Shown here piece by piece: positions 55,624 through 64,000 of a DNA stretch of 64,000 nucleotides. The notes beneath the pieces are model-generated. The model saw nothing but the letters and a program-made list of their open reading frames with translations, was not told the DNA's origin and did no database searches. Within the stretch, counting starts at the first letter, position 1. Each line of letters opens with the position of its first letter. Source of the stretch: Ornithinimicrobium flavum. GTDB lineage: Bacteria; Actinomycetota; Actinomycetes; Actinomycetales; Dermatophilaceae. The stretch is from NCBI RefSeq assembly GCF_004526345.1, contig NZ_CP038213.1:1860001-1924000 (forward strand). Direction: 5' to 3'. The translations under genes and the position numbers were made by a program.

Positions 55624-57654
55624 GGTGGGTCGGACCAGCCGGCCCCGTCCGGTGCTGCCACCACCGCCATCATCCTGGTCCTGGCCCTGTGCGGGACCCT
55701 GGTCTCCCTGCAGCAGACCCTGGTCCTGCCGCTGCTGCCGGACTTCCCCGAGATCCTGGGCACGACGAGCGACAACGCGTCCTGGCTGGTGACGGTCACC
55801 CTCCTCACCGCGGCCGTGGGCACGCCCATCGTCTCGCGCCTGGCCGACATGTTCGGCAAGCGGCTGATGCTCATCATCTGCATGTGGGCGGTCATCCTCG
55901 GCTCCGTCATCGCCGCGCTCAGCCCGAGCCTGCCCCTGGTGATCACCGGGCGCGGCCTCGCCGGCCTCGGCGCCTGCCTGGTGCCGGTCGGCATCAGCAT
56001 CATGCGCGACCACCTGCCCGCGGACCGGGTGGGCTCCGGCGTCGCGCTCATGTCTGCCACCCTCGGGATCGGGGGAGCAGTCGGTATGCCGCTCGCCGGG
56101 GTCATCTACCAGTCCTTCGACTGGCACGCGCTCTTCGTCGTCTCGGGGGGCTTCGCGGTGGTCATGCTGGTGGCCGTCCACCTCGTGGTGCCCGAGTCGC
56201 TGGTCAAGACCCGCGGCCGCTTCGACTACGTGGGCGCGGTGCTGCTGTCGGTGGCCCTGACCTGCTTCCTGCTGGCCGTGAGCAAGGCCGGGAGCTGGGG
56301 CTGGTTCTCACCCATCACCCTCACCCTGCTCGTCGTGGCCGGTCTGGTCCTGGCCGCGTGGGTCCCCTGGGAGCTGCGCGCCGGGCAGCCCCTCGTGGAC
56401 ATCCGCACCTCGATGCGGCGCACGGTGCTGCTGACCAACACCGCCTCCGTGCTCGTGGGGTTCGCGATGTTCGCCAACTTCCTCACCTCCACCCAGCAGG
56501 TGCAGATGCCCCGGGAGACCGGCTACGGCTTCGGGCTGTCGGTCGTGTCGACCGGTCTGGTCATGCTTCCCGCCGGCATCGCCATGGTGCTGATGTCGCC
56601 GGTGTCCGCCTCGCTCATCCGCCGCTTCGGGCCGCGGGCGATCCTGATCGCCGGGTCGCTGCTCATGGTCGCCGGCTTCGTGGGGCGGTCCTTCCTCCAC
56701 GCCTCGGTGGTCGAGGTCATGGTGACCTCCGGCATCGCCTCGATCGGGACGGCGCTGGCCTTCGCCGCGATGCCCACGCTCATCATGCGGGCGGTGCCGA
56801 TCACGGAGACGGCCTCGGCCAACGGCCTCAACACCCTGCTGCGCTCGATCGGGACCTCGTCGGCCTCGGCCATGGTGGCCGCGGTCTTCGCCGCCTCGAT
56901 GGTCACCACCGCGAGCGGGGAGGCGGCGCCGACGTTCGCCGCATACCAGCTCATCTTCTGGGCCGGCGCGGCCGCCGCCCTGGGCGGCGCCCTCATCACG
57001 GCCTTCATCCGGCGCCCGCAGCGGGTCACCGAGGACGCCCTGCAGCGGCCCGCCCGTGCACCGGCCGGGGAGCGGACGGAGATGAAGCCCCGCTCGGAGC
57101 TGCCGGAGCTGCTCGTGCGGGGGCAGGTCGTCGGTCCGCAGGGTCGTCCGCTGCGCCAGGCGGTGGCCACCGTCCTGCAGCCCGACGGCGAGCACGTCGA
57201 CTGGGGTCGGACGGACAACGAGGGCAGGTTCGCCCTGGCCCTGCCGCACTCGGGGCGCTACCTGCTCGTGGTCTCCGCCGACGGGTGGGCGCCGCAGTCC
57301 ACCCTGGTCGACCTCGACGACGAGGAGATCGAGCCCTTCACCCTCACCCGGCGCCTGCTGCTCTCGGGTCACGTCCTGGACCGGGGGATGCCGCTGCCCG
57401 GCGCCATGGTCTCGCTCATCCGCCACTCGGGGGAGTACGTCGGCACCACCCACGCGGACACCACCGGCACCTACGAGATCGGCCTGCCCCCGCCGGGCCG
57501 CTACGTCCTCACGGCGGTCGACCACGTGAGCGGACGGACCCGGTCGCGGGCGCTCACGGTGCACTCCACGTCCGCCACGCTCGACATCGACCTGGAGACG
57601 GGGATCCCTCGTCCGGTGGAGCCGAGCGGCTCGATGGGGAGGGTCGAGGCGTGA
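55612..57654 (+). CDS. DHA2-type MFS transporter fused to two CarboxypepD_reg-like domains
   Basis: About 680 residues. The first 460 form a 14-helix MFS exporter of the drug:H+ antiporter type (LVSLQQTLVLPLLPDFPEIL, RLADMFGKRLMLIICMWAVI, IMRDHLPADRVGSGVALMSA). The last 200 are two cytoplasmic or external beta-sandwich repeats (VRGQVVGPQGRPLRQAVATV and LSGHVLDRGMPLPGAMVSLI), the CarboxypepD regulatory type. The GTG at 55606 is an alternative start. It overlaps the tetR start and carries a TetR-type operator at its own start. Confidence 0.88.
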   Translation: MRSRGGSDQPAPSGAATTAIILVLALCGTLVSLQQTLVLPLLPDFPEILGTTSDNASWLVTVTLLTAAVGTPIVSRLADMFGKRLMLIICMWAVILGSVIAALSPSLPLVITGRGLAGLGACLVPVGISIMRDHLPADRVGSGVALMSATLGIGGAVGMPLAGVIYQSFDWHALFVVSGGFAVVMLVAVHLVVPESLVKTRGRFDYVGAVLLSVALTCFLLAVSKAGSWGWFSPITLTLLVVAGLVLAAWVPWELRAGQPLVDIRTSMRRTVLLTNTASVLVGFAMFANFLTSTQQVQMPRETGYGFGLSVVSTGLVMLPAGIAMVLMSPVSASLIRRFGPRAILIAGSLLMVAGFVGRSFLHASVVEVMVTSGIASIGTALAFAAMPTLIMRAVPITETASANGLNTLLRSIGTSSASAMVAAVFAASMVTTASGEAAPTFAAYQLIFWAGAAAALGGALITAFIRRPQRVTEDALQRPARAPAGERTEMKPRSELPELLVRGQVVGPQGRPLRQAVATVLQPDGEHVDWGRTDNEGRFALALPHSGRYLLVVSADGWAPQSTLVDLDDEEIEPFTLTRRLLLSGHVLDRGMPLPGAMVSLIRHSGEYVGTTHADTTGTYEIGLPPPGRYVLTAVDHVSGRTRSRALTVHSTSATLDIDLETGIPRPVEPSGSMGRVEA

Positions 57655-58223
57655 CCACGCCCCAGACCGAGGGGGCCCGGGAACGGCGGGACCTGGTGCT
57701 GGTCGCCGCCCGACGGCTCTTCGGGGAGCGCGGGTATGCCGCGGTGACGATCCGTGAGATCGCGGCCGAGGCGGGTGTCTCGCCGGCGCTCGTCATGAAG
57801 GTGGGGGGCTCCAAGGAGCAGCTCTTCGCCCTCGCGGCCCCCACCGAGCCCGTCCCGCTCGACCCGGACGTCCCGCTGGCGGGCCTGGGCGAGCTGCTGG
57901 TGCGACGCATGGTCGACCGGCGGGCGTCCGAGGCCGCCGAGCCGTGGTTGCGGGCGCTGACCCTGCTCCACAGCGCGCCCGACCCCGCGGCGGCCCGACG
58001 GGACTTCCGCGAGCGTTTCCTGGGGCGCTTCCCGCAGGAGGGCGAGGCGGGACGGCATACCGACGAGGTCGCCTGCCTCCTCGTGGGACTCGCCGCCGGG
58101 CTGCGTTCCCTCCGGCTCCTGGAGCCGGGGTCGACCGACGAGGAGGCGCTCGTGCGGGAGTACGGCGCCTTCGTCCAGCTGGCCCTGGACCGGATGGACC
58201 GGATGGCAGGATCGACGCCATGA
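57651..58223 (+). CDS. TetR family transcriptional regulator
   Basis: 190 residues from a GTG that overlaps the stop of the transporter. The DNA-binding half is RRLFGERGYAAVTIREIAAE, AGVSPALVMKVGGSKEQLFA; the C-terminal half is helical without similarity by eye. By position it should repress its own operon through the palindrome at 55604-55623. The unit then runs on into dop (ATGA overlap), tying dop expression to this regulator. Confidence 0.88.
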   Translation: MTTPQTEGARERRDLVLVAARRLFGERGYAAVTIREIAAEAGVSPALVMKVGGSKEQLFALAAPTEPVPLDPDVPLAGLGELLVRRMVDRRASEAAEPWLRALTLLHSAPDPAAARRDFRERFLGRFPQEGEAGRHTDEVACLLVGLAAGLRSLRLLEPGSTDEEALVREYGAFVQLALDRMDRMAGSTP

Positions 58224-59835
58224 GCGTGCGGCGGGTCATGGGGATCGAGACCGAGCTGGGGATCACGAGCAGCCAGGTCGACGCGCGTGGCGTGCCCGTC
58301 ACCCCCATGGTGCTGTCCGGCCAGGTGGTCCTGGCGTATGCCGCGGCCACCCCTGCCGGGAGCGCGCTCCCCGCGGGGGCCGGGTGGGACTACGCGGACG
58401 AGACACCGCTGCGGGACGCCCGCGGCTTTGAGATGGCCCGGGCGTTGGCCCACCGGTCCCAGCTGACCGATCTGGACGACCCCACGATCGCCAACTCGGT
58501 GCTGTCCAACGGGGCACGCTTCTACGTCGACCACGCCCACCCCGAGTACTCCTCGCCGGAGGTGACCTCGCCGCTGGCCGCCGTGCGGTGGGACCGGGCG
58601 GGGGAGCTCGTGGCGCGGGCGGCGGTGCACCACCTGGCCGAGCAGGGCCTGGACGTCCGGCTCTGGAAGAACAACGTCGACGGCAAGGGCGCCTCCTACG
58701 GCACGCACGAGAACTACCTCGTCCCCCGCTCCGTCCCTTTCGACCGGCTCGCGCGCCAGCTGATCCCCTTCCTCGTGGCGCGGCCGGTCATCGCCGGTGC
58801 CGGCCGGGTGGGGATCGGGCAGGCGAGCGAGAGACCCGGTTTCCAGCTCTCGCAGCGGGCCGACTACCTCGAGGCCGAGGTGGGTCTGGAGACGACGCTG
58901 CGCCGGCCGATCGTCAACACGCGGGACGAGCCGCACGCCACGCCCCACCTCTACCGCCGGCTCCACGTCATCGTCGGGGACGCGACCATGGCCGACGTCA
59001 CGACCTACCTGGCGATGGGGTCGCTGTCAGCCGTCCTGCGAGTGATCGAGACCCATCCGCAGCTCCTGGAGGGGCTGGCACTGGCGCACCCGGTCGCTGC
59101 GGCCCAGACGATCTCGCACGATCCCTCGCTGCGGGCCACGGTCGCGCTCGCCGACGGCAGGACCCTCACCGGGCTGGACCTGCTGGAGGCCCACCTCGAG
59201 GCGGTGGAGCACGCCGCCGGGTCGGGGCACGAGGCGTGGGCTGACGACGCCGACGGGGAGTCCGACTCCCACAGTCCGCAGCCCGGCTCCGACGGCTCCG
59301 ACGGTGGCGGGACCGGCTCGGCCACCGGTGACGTGCTGGCCCGCTGGCGCTCCGTCCTCGACCAGCTGCGGGCCGATCCGCGGGGGCGGCGGAGCAGGTG
59401 GAGTGGGTCGCGAAATACGCTCTGCTGCAACGGTTCCGGGAGCGGTCGGGCGCGGGCTGGGACGACCCGCGGATCGCGGCGATGGACATCCAGTGGCACG
59501 ATCTCGACCCGGCCCGGGGTCTGGCCCAGAAGCTCAGGGCCGCAGGCCGGCTCGAGAGGTTGGTCAGCGACGAGGACATCGCCTCCGCGGTGACGGACCC
59601 GCCCGGAGACACCCGCGCCTGGTTCCGGGGCGAGTGCGTCCGCCGTTACGGCCCGCCCGGCGACGTGCGCGCCGCCTCGTGGGACTCGGTCGTCATGGTG
59701 GACGAGCGGGGAAGACTGCAGCGAGTGCGCATGGACGACCCGGCACACGGGACGCGCGACGAGGTGGGCGCGCTGCTCGACCGCCACGACCGCAGCGCCT
59801 CCCTGCTGCCCGAGCTCGTCGTCGAGGAGGCCTGA
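58220..59835 (+). CDS. dop: Pup deamidase/depupylase, frame broken in the C-terminal third
   Basis: VMGIETELGITSSQ, TPMVLSGQVVLAYAAATP, WDYADETPLRDARGFEMAR, YVDHAHPEYSSPEVTSPLAA, LWKNNVDGKGASYGTHENYL, RPGFQLSQRADYLEAEVGLE identify Dop rather than the ligase PafA. An acidic linker (ADDADGESDSHSPQPGSDGS) is unusual. At about 59381-59391 (CCGCGGGGGCGGCGG) the frame changes; one base over, EQVEWVAKYALLQRFRE and PPGDTRAWFRGECVRRYGPP complete the protein. Dop converts Pup-Gln to Pup-Glu and removes Pup from substrates. Confidence 0.88.
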
Positions 59836-59964
59836 CGGGCGGGCGGAGCGTCCGGGCCTCGCTGCCGACCACTCGTCGAGCCGTCGCCCCCTTCGCCTCC
59901 GTCAGTCGTGCGGGCCGCTGGCGCCGGTGCTCACACGGGTCAGCATCGGGGATCGCTGTCTCTC

Positions 59965-61414
59965 TGTTATCTATCGGGACATCGGTGACAGTTCTGCATC
60001 AGGACATCGGTGACGGTTCTGTCTCATCTGGTGGTGACACTTGTCACCGTCCGGGTGTTGCTGGACTTGGTCGATGCCCAGGAACGAGCCTGTCGATCCC
60101 CGCGTCCGTCTCGCGATCACGCAGTGGCCCGAGGACGCGCCTCGCGGGTCGGTGAGCACCTTCTGCATCGAGCACGGCATCTCGCGCAAGACGTTCTACG
60201 AGATCCGTCGACGCGCGCTGGTGGAGGGGCCGGCGGCAGCGTTGGAGCCCAGGTCTCGGCGCCCGAGGGCGAGCCCTTCCAGGATCACCGATGAGGTGAA
60301 GGAGCAGGCGATCGGGGTGCGGGCAGCGCTGGAACGTTCCGGGCTGGACCACGGGCCGATCAGCGTGCACGACAAGATGCACGCGATGGGCCTGGACCCG
60401 GTGCCCTCGACGGCGTCGCTGGCGCGGATCTTCCGCGAGGCTGGGGTCGCGAGGCTGGAGCCGAGGAAGAAGCCGCGCTCGGCGTGGCGACGCTTCGTCT
60501 ACCCGGCGCCGAACGCGTGCTGGCAGCTGGACGGGACTGAGTACGTGCTGACCGGGGGCCGCCGGTGCGTGATCCTGCAGCTCATCGATGACCACTCCCG
60601 TTACGCCCTGGCCTCGCGTGTGGCCTGGGGTGAGACCAGCGAGGCGGCGATCGCGGTCTTTGACAAGGCCGTGGCCGCCCATGGGGTACCGCAGCGGCTG
60701 CTCACCGACAACGGGGCCGCGTTGAACCCCACCCGCCAGGGTCACATCGGTCAGCTCGTCGAGCACGCCGCAGTCCTGGGCGTGGAGGCGATCACCGGCA
60801 AGCCCGGCAGGCCGACCACCCAGGGCAAGAACGAACGTTTCCACCAGACCCTGTTCCGCTACCTGGACAAGCAACCCCTGGCGCGCACCTTGGAGGAGCT
60901 GCAGGCCCAGGTCGATGCCTTCGACCGCATCTACAACACCGAAAGAGGCCACCAGGGGCTGCCCGGGCGGATCACGCCCCAGGCAGCGTGGGAGGCCACA
61001 CCGAAGGCGGAGCCACCACGTCCCCGACCCTTGCGACCGTTGTTCGAGCGGCCCGACCGGACCCACCGGCCCGCCCCACGCCAGCTCCGCCCGGCCCACC
61101 TGCCGCACGGGACCGTCGTGCGCACGCTCAGCTCGAACGGAACCTTCGCCCTCGACTCGGTCACCTACATGGTCACCGCCCTGCACGCGTTCGCCCGCGT
61201 GCTGGTCACCACCGACGAGGACCGGGTCATCGTCACCGACACCCATGGGGAGGTCCTGGCCGAGCGGACCCGACCCGCACCCGGCATCAAGTACGTCGGC
61301 AACGGACGACGCAGAGGCACCCAGCCCAAGAACCCTCCGTCACCGAAGTCCTGACACATCAACTGTTACCAAAGTCCTGACGCAGAACTGTCACCGATGT
61401 CCCGAGACATCACA
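59965..61414 (+). mobile_element. IS481-family insertion sequence directly after dop
   Basis: The ends TGTTATCTATCGGGACATCG and, inverted at 61414, TGTGATGTCTCGGGACATCG continue as inverted repeats for about 50 bp (GTGACAGTTCTGC). The 15 bases GGATCGCTGTCTCTC are present at 59950-59964 and again at 61415-61429, an unusually long target duplication. It occupies the place where pup and prcBA normally follow dop. Confidence 0.82.
60074..61354 (+). CDS. IS481-family DDE transposase
   Basis: 426 residues from MPRNEPVDPRVRLAITQWPE. It has an N-terminal HTH (TFCIEHGISRKTFYEIRRRA), then the rve core: NACWQLDGTEYVLTGGRRCV (first Asp), VPQRLLTDNGAALNPTRQGH (second Asp), PTTQGKNERFHQTLFRYLD (Glu). The C-terminal beta region follows. 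Frame intact, inverted repeats intact; presumed functional. Confidence 0.92.
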   Translation: MPRNEPVDPRVRLAITQWPEDAPRGSVSTFCIEHGISRKTFYEIRRRALVEGPAAALEPRSRRPRASPSRITDEVKEQAIGVRAALERSGLDHGPISVHDKMHAMGLDPVPSTASLARIFREAGVARLEPRKKPRSAWRRFVYPAPNACWQLDGTEYVLTGGRRCVILQLIDDHSRYALASRVAWGETSEAAIAVFDKAVAAHGVPQRLLTDNGAALNPTRQGHIGQLVEHAAVLGVEAITGKPGRPTTQGKNERFHQTLFRYLDKQPLARTLEELQAQVDAFDRIYNTERGHQGLPGRITPQAAWEATPKAEPPRPRPLRPLFERPDRTHRPAPRQLRPAHLPHGTVVRTLSSNGTFALDSVTYMVTALHAFARVLVTTDEDRVIVTDTHGEVLAERTRPAPGIKYVGNGRRRGTQPKNPPSPKS

Positions 61415-61434
61415 GGATCGCTGTCTCTCACCTC

Positions 61435-62841
61435 GGGACTGTCCGCTAAACGGTGTTTCTGGCCCGACGCGCCGGCTCAGCTGGCGGGGAAGGTCATGAG
61501 ATGACCGAGAAGATCTCGAGCATGAGCTCGATGCCCAAGAAGGTGAAGAAGACGACCTCGCGCAGCGAGGCAGAACAGGCGGCGGTCCGGGAGCTGGTCA
61601 AGGCCGCCCGGGCCCGCGGTGAGGACCTGACCGGCCCGGACGGGCTGCTCAAGTCGATCACCGCCACCGTCCTGGAGACCGCGCTGGAGGAGGAGCTGAC
61701 CGAGCACCTCGGCCACGAGAAGCACCAGGTGCCCACCGCCGGGAACGGCAACATCCGCAACGGCACCCGCCCCAAGACGGTCCTCACTGACGCCGCCGGG
61801 GAGGTGACGATCGCCGTCCCGCGGGACCGGGCCGGCACGTTCGAGCCGGTCATCGTCAAGAAGCGACAACGGCGGCTTTCGGACGTGGACGCGGTCGCGA
61901 TCAGCCTGTTCGCCAAGGGCCTGACCACCGGTGAGATCAGCGCGCACTTCCACGAGGTGTACGGCGCCAGTATCAGCAAGGACACGGTCTCGAGGATCAC
62001 GGACAAGGTGCTGGAGGAGATGGCCGCCTGGTCCTCCCGTCCGCTGCAACCGGTGTACGCGGCCATCTTCATCGATGCGATCTACGTCAAGGTGCGCGAC
62101 GGGCAGGTCGGCAACCAGCCCTTCTACGCCGCGATCGGTGTCGACCTGAACGGCCGGCGAGACGTCCTCGGGCTGTGGGCAGGGCAGGGCGGTGGTGAGT
62201 CGGCGAAGTTCTGGATGAATGTGCTGGCCGACCTGAAGAACCGCGGCGTGCGGGACGTGTTCTTCATCGTCTGCGACGGCCTCAAAGGACTGCCCGACAG
62301 CGTCAACGCCGTCTTCCCGCAGGCGATCGTGCAGGCCTGCGTGATCCACCTCATCCGGGCGACGCTGCGCTACGCCAGCCGGAAGTACTGGGACCAGCTG
62401 TCCAAGGACCTGCGCCGCATCTACACCGCCCCCTCGGTCGAGGCGGCGTGGGCGGCGTTCGAGGAGCTCGAGGAAAAATGGGGCAAGCCCTACCCAGCCA
62501 TCCCCAAGATGTGGAGAGCAGCGTGGGAGGAGTTCATCCCCTTCCTGGCCTACGACGTGGAGATCCGCCGCGTGCTGTTCTCCACCAACGCCATCGAGTC
62601 CCTGCACGCCAGGTACCGGCGCGCGGTCACCGTGCGCGGGCACTTCCCGACCGAGCAGGCCGCCCTGAAGTGCCTCTACCTGGTGACCCGCGGGCTGGAC
62701 CCCAAGGGCACGGGGCAGGCACGATGGACCATGCGGTGGAAGCCCGCGCTCAACGCTTTCGCCGTCACCTTCGCCGACCGCATGCCGGCCGCGGAGAACC
62801 TCTGAGATGAACGCCAGAAACACCGTTCATCGGACAGACCC
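61435..62841 (+). mobile_element. IS256-family insertion sequence, copy 2
   Basis: Same inverted ends as 35295-36701 (GGGACTGTCCGCTAAACGGT and, inverted, GGGTCTGTCCGATGAACGGT). Target duplication CTCACCTC at 61427-61434 and 62842-62849. It landed at the right edge of the IS481 element's 15-bp duplication, so it is the later insertion of the two. Confidence 0.95.
61501..62805 (+). CDS. IS256-family transposase, copy 2
   Basis: 434 residues, the same protein as copy 1 except Arg for Ala in NRGVRDV. Start chosen at MTEKISSMSSMPKK, preceded by GGGGAAGG. DDE residues are visible in FIDAIYVKV, VCDGLKG and NAIESLHARY. Two nearly identical copies within 27 kb point to recent transposition in this genome. 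Confidence 0.95.
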   Translation: MTEKISSMSSMPKKVKKTTSRSEAEQAAVRELVKAARARGEDLTGPDGLLKSITATVLETALEEELTEHLGHEKHQVPTAGNGNIRNGTRPKTVLTDAAGEVTIAVPRDRAGTFEPVIVKKRQRRLSDVDAVAISLFAKGLTTGEISAHFHEVYGASISKDTVSRITDKVLEEMAAWSSRPLQPVYAAIFIDAIYVKVRDGQVGNQPFYAAIGVDLNGRRDVLGLWAGQGGGESAKFWMNVLADLKNRGVRDVFFIVCDGLKGLPDSVNAVFPQAIVQACVIHLIRATLRYASRKYWDQLSKDLRRIYTAPSVEAAWAAFEELEEKWGKPYPAIPKMWRAAWEEFIPFLAYDVEIRRVLFSTNAIESLHARYRRAVTVRGHFPTEQAALKCLYLVTRGLDPKGTGQARWTMRWKPALNAFAVTFADRMPAAENL

Positions 62842-62858
62842 CTCACCTCTTGCGCAGT

Positions 62859-62874
62859 TCGAACAGGTGTTCTA
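62859..62874. promoter_or_regulatory. LexA-type SOS box upstream of the DUF222/HNH gene
   Basis: TCGAACAGGTGTTCTA agrees with the actinobacterial SOS box TCGAACRNRYGTTYGA at all but one position. It lies 8 bases before the GTG start of the following gene. DUF222/13E12-type genes of Mycobacterium tuberculosis belong to the DNA-damage regulon, which supports it. Confidence 0.7.
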
Positions 62875-62881
62875 GTATGGG

Positions 62882-64000
62882 GTGATCGAGCAGCTCTTGG
62901 TGGGGACCGGGGGCGCGGGGGATCTGAGGGGGGTGCGGGGTTTGAGGAAGGAACCGGGGAGGGCGTCGTCCTCCGGTGGGGACTCCGGTACCGGGCCTGG
63001 GCCCGTGCCCGCTCCGGCTGCCCGGGAGGTGCTGCGGGCGGCCCTGGTGGGGGTGGGGCTGGACGAGGCCGCGGCGGCGGCGATCGGGGATGCGGCGGTG
63101 GTGCTGGGTGCGGTGGGCCGTGGCCGGCGGGTCGATCCCGGCGACCTCAGCTCCGCCGAGGCCAGGACGGCGCAGGGGCCGGGGCCGGATGCCTCCGGGG
63201 TGCCGGGGCAGGGTGGGGCCGGGGTGACGGGGTCGGTGGGGGCGTGCCTGGGGGAGGCGGACGTGGCGTTGGCGGCGATGGAGGCGCTCGCGCAGGCCTC
63301 GATGCGGCTGGACGCGGCCCTGGTGCTCACGGCGCGCAGCAGTCGACCGCGATCGGGGCGGCGTTGCTGGCGCAGCGGGACGTGGCCGACCCGGGGGAGC
63401 TGTCGGTGACCGCGCGGGAGCGGTGGCGGGCCCGGGCCAAGGCCCGCACGGGGCGAGATCGCCCCGGCGATCGGGTGGACCCCGGGGGAGACGGTCCACC
63501 TGGTCGCGTTGGCGTGCGCCCCGGCCGCCTTCCGGGCCCCGGTGGTGGACCAGATGGCCGGGGGGTGCTGCCGTGGCGGTTGGCGCGGTCGTTGTGGCGG
63601 GCCTGCCAGGGGTTGCCCGTGGCCGAGGCGGTGCACGTGGCCACGGTGATGTGCGGCGACGACCCCGACACGTGCGTGCCGGAACGGTTGACCCCCGAGG
63701 GCACCGTGGCGACCGGGCCGTGGGAGCACCGGGCGTTCTACGCCGCGCTGGAGCGGGAGGTCGCCAAGCTCACCCACGCCGACGACACCGACCCGCAGGA
63801 CCGTGCGGCGGCGCGGGCGGTGCGGGACGCGGCGTGGGCCGGGCGGGGCGTGATCGCCCGGGTCGACCAGGACGGCACCGGCACCCTGACCGTGATCACC
63901 TCGGCGTTGTGGGTCGCCGGGATCAAGGACCGCCTGTCCGGGGCCGCCCGCACCGCCCGCGCCGCGGGCGACGGGCGCACCCTGGCCCAGCTGGAGTCCG
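62882..64000 (+). CDS. DUF222 (13E12-type) protein, likely HNH endonuclease, cut by the window edge, two frame breaks
   Basis: The first part VIEQLLVGTGGAG...VLRAALVGVGLDEAAAAAIG and ALAAMEALAQASMRLDAALV is the helical N-terminus. Near 63339 one base is missing and the frame continues as STAIGAALLAQRDVADPGEL, GWTPGETVHLVALACAPAAF. A second break at 63553-63559 (GGCCGGGGGGTG) leads to VLPWRLARSLWRACQGLPVA, VMCGDDPDTCVPERLTPEG and ALWVAGIKDRLSGAA. This is the DUF222 core; the HNH end lies beyond the window. Confidence 0.78.

Noticed and set aside
59836..59964. pup gene directly after dop
   Set aside because: None of the frames contains the Pup C-terminus (GGE or GGQ) or its helical pattern in the 129 bp before the IS.

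Overview
High-GC, gene-dense actinobacterial DNA. The pairing of a proteasome-type ATPase (arc/mpa) with a Pup deamidase/depupylase (dop) and trmI, the 13E12-type DUF222/HNH gene and the frequent GTG starts suggest a member of the Micrococcales, perhaps near Intrasporangiaceae/Ornithinimicrobiaceae; the genus is inference.

Layout. (1) 1-12,640 is ordinary chromosome: MFS fragment, VOC protein, flavin/PPOX protein, epimerase, lipoprotein deacetylase, ABC ATPase, then GH36 alpha-galactosidase with galactokinase (galactoside use), ackA-pta (acetate overflow) and a class IV aminotransferase. (2) A tRNA-Val(CAC) at 12,645-12,718 is the attachment site of an integrated element (12,699-27,770). It has a 23-bp direct repeat at its ends, a tyrosine integrase next to the right end, a MobF relaxase-helicase and a cargo zone. 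The cargo holds a YefM-YoeB pair, an IS256-type IS and an unusual family: six paralogous four-cysteine lipoproteins, three of them each directly preceded by a small secreted two-cysteine protein. (3) 27,771-44,445 is a second, layered mobile region: a large serine recombinase (its 3' end now cut by the first element), DUF4913 protein, SSB, a frameshifted T4SS coupling protein, a split ChaA-like antiporter, a SNF2-type helicase interrupted by an IS256-family copy with 8-bp target duplications, a cytosine methyltransferase carrying a nested out-of-frame ORF, a multicopper-oxidase tail, a 2-oxoacid:ferredoxin oxidoreductase/NuoF-like cluster and an IS21 end that has replaced the start of an MFS gene. 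(4) 44,447-59,835 is chromosome again: VOC, zinc-ribbon membrane protein, site-2 protease, trmI, secreted M36 metallopeptidase behind an 11-bp repeat array, lipoprotein, arc, MFS/CarboxypepD fusion with its TetR regulator and a palindromic operator, and dop. (5) 59,965-64,000: an IS481-type IS and a second copy of the IS256-family element sit directly after dop, followed by a DUF222/HNH gene with an SOS box; pup and prcBA are not at this locus.

Many conserved genes carry single-base frame breaks, several at G/C homopolymers (deacetylase, GH36, M36 peptidase, dop, zinc-ribbon protein, DUF222 and others). This pattern looks more like residual assembly indels than mass pseudogenisation, so 'frameshifted' calls should be read with that in mind.
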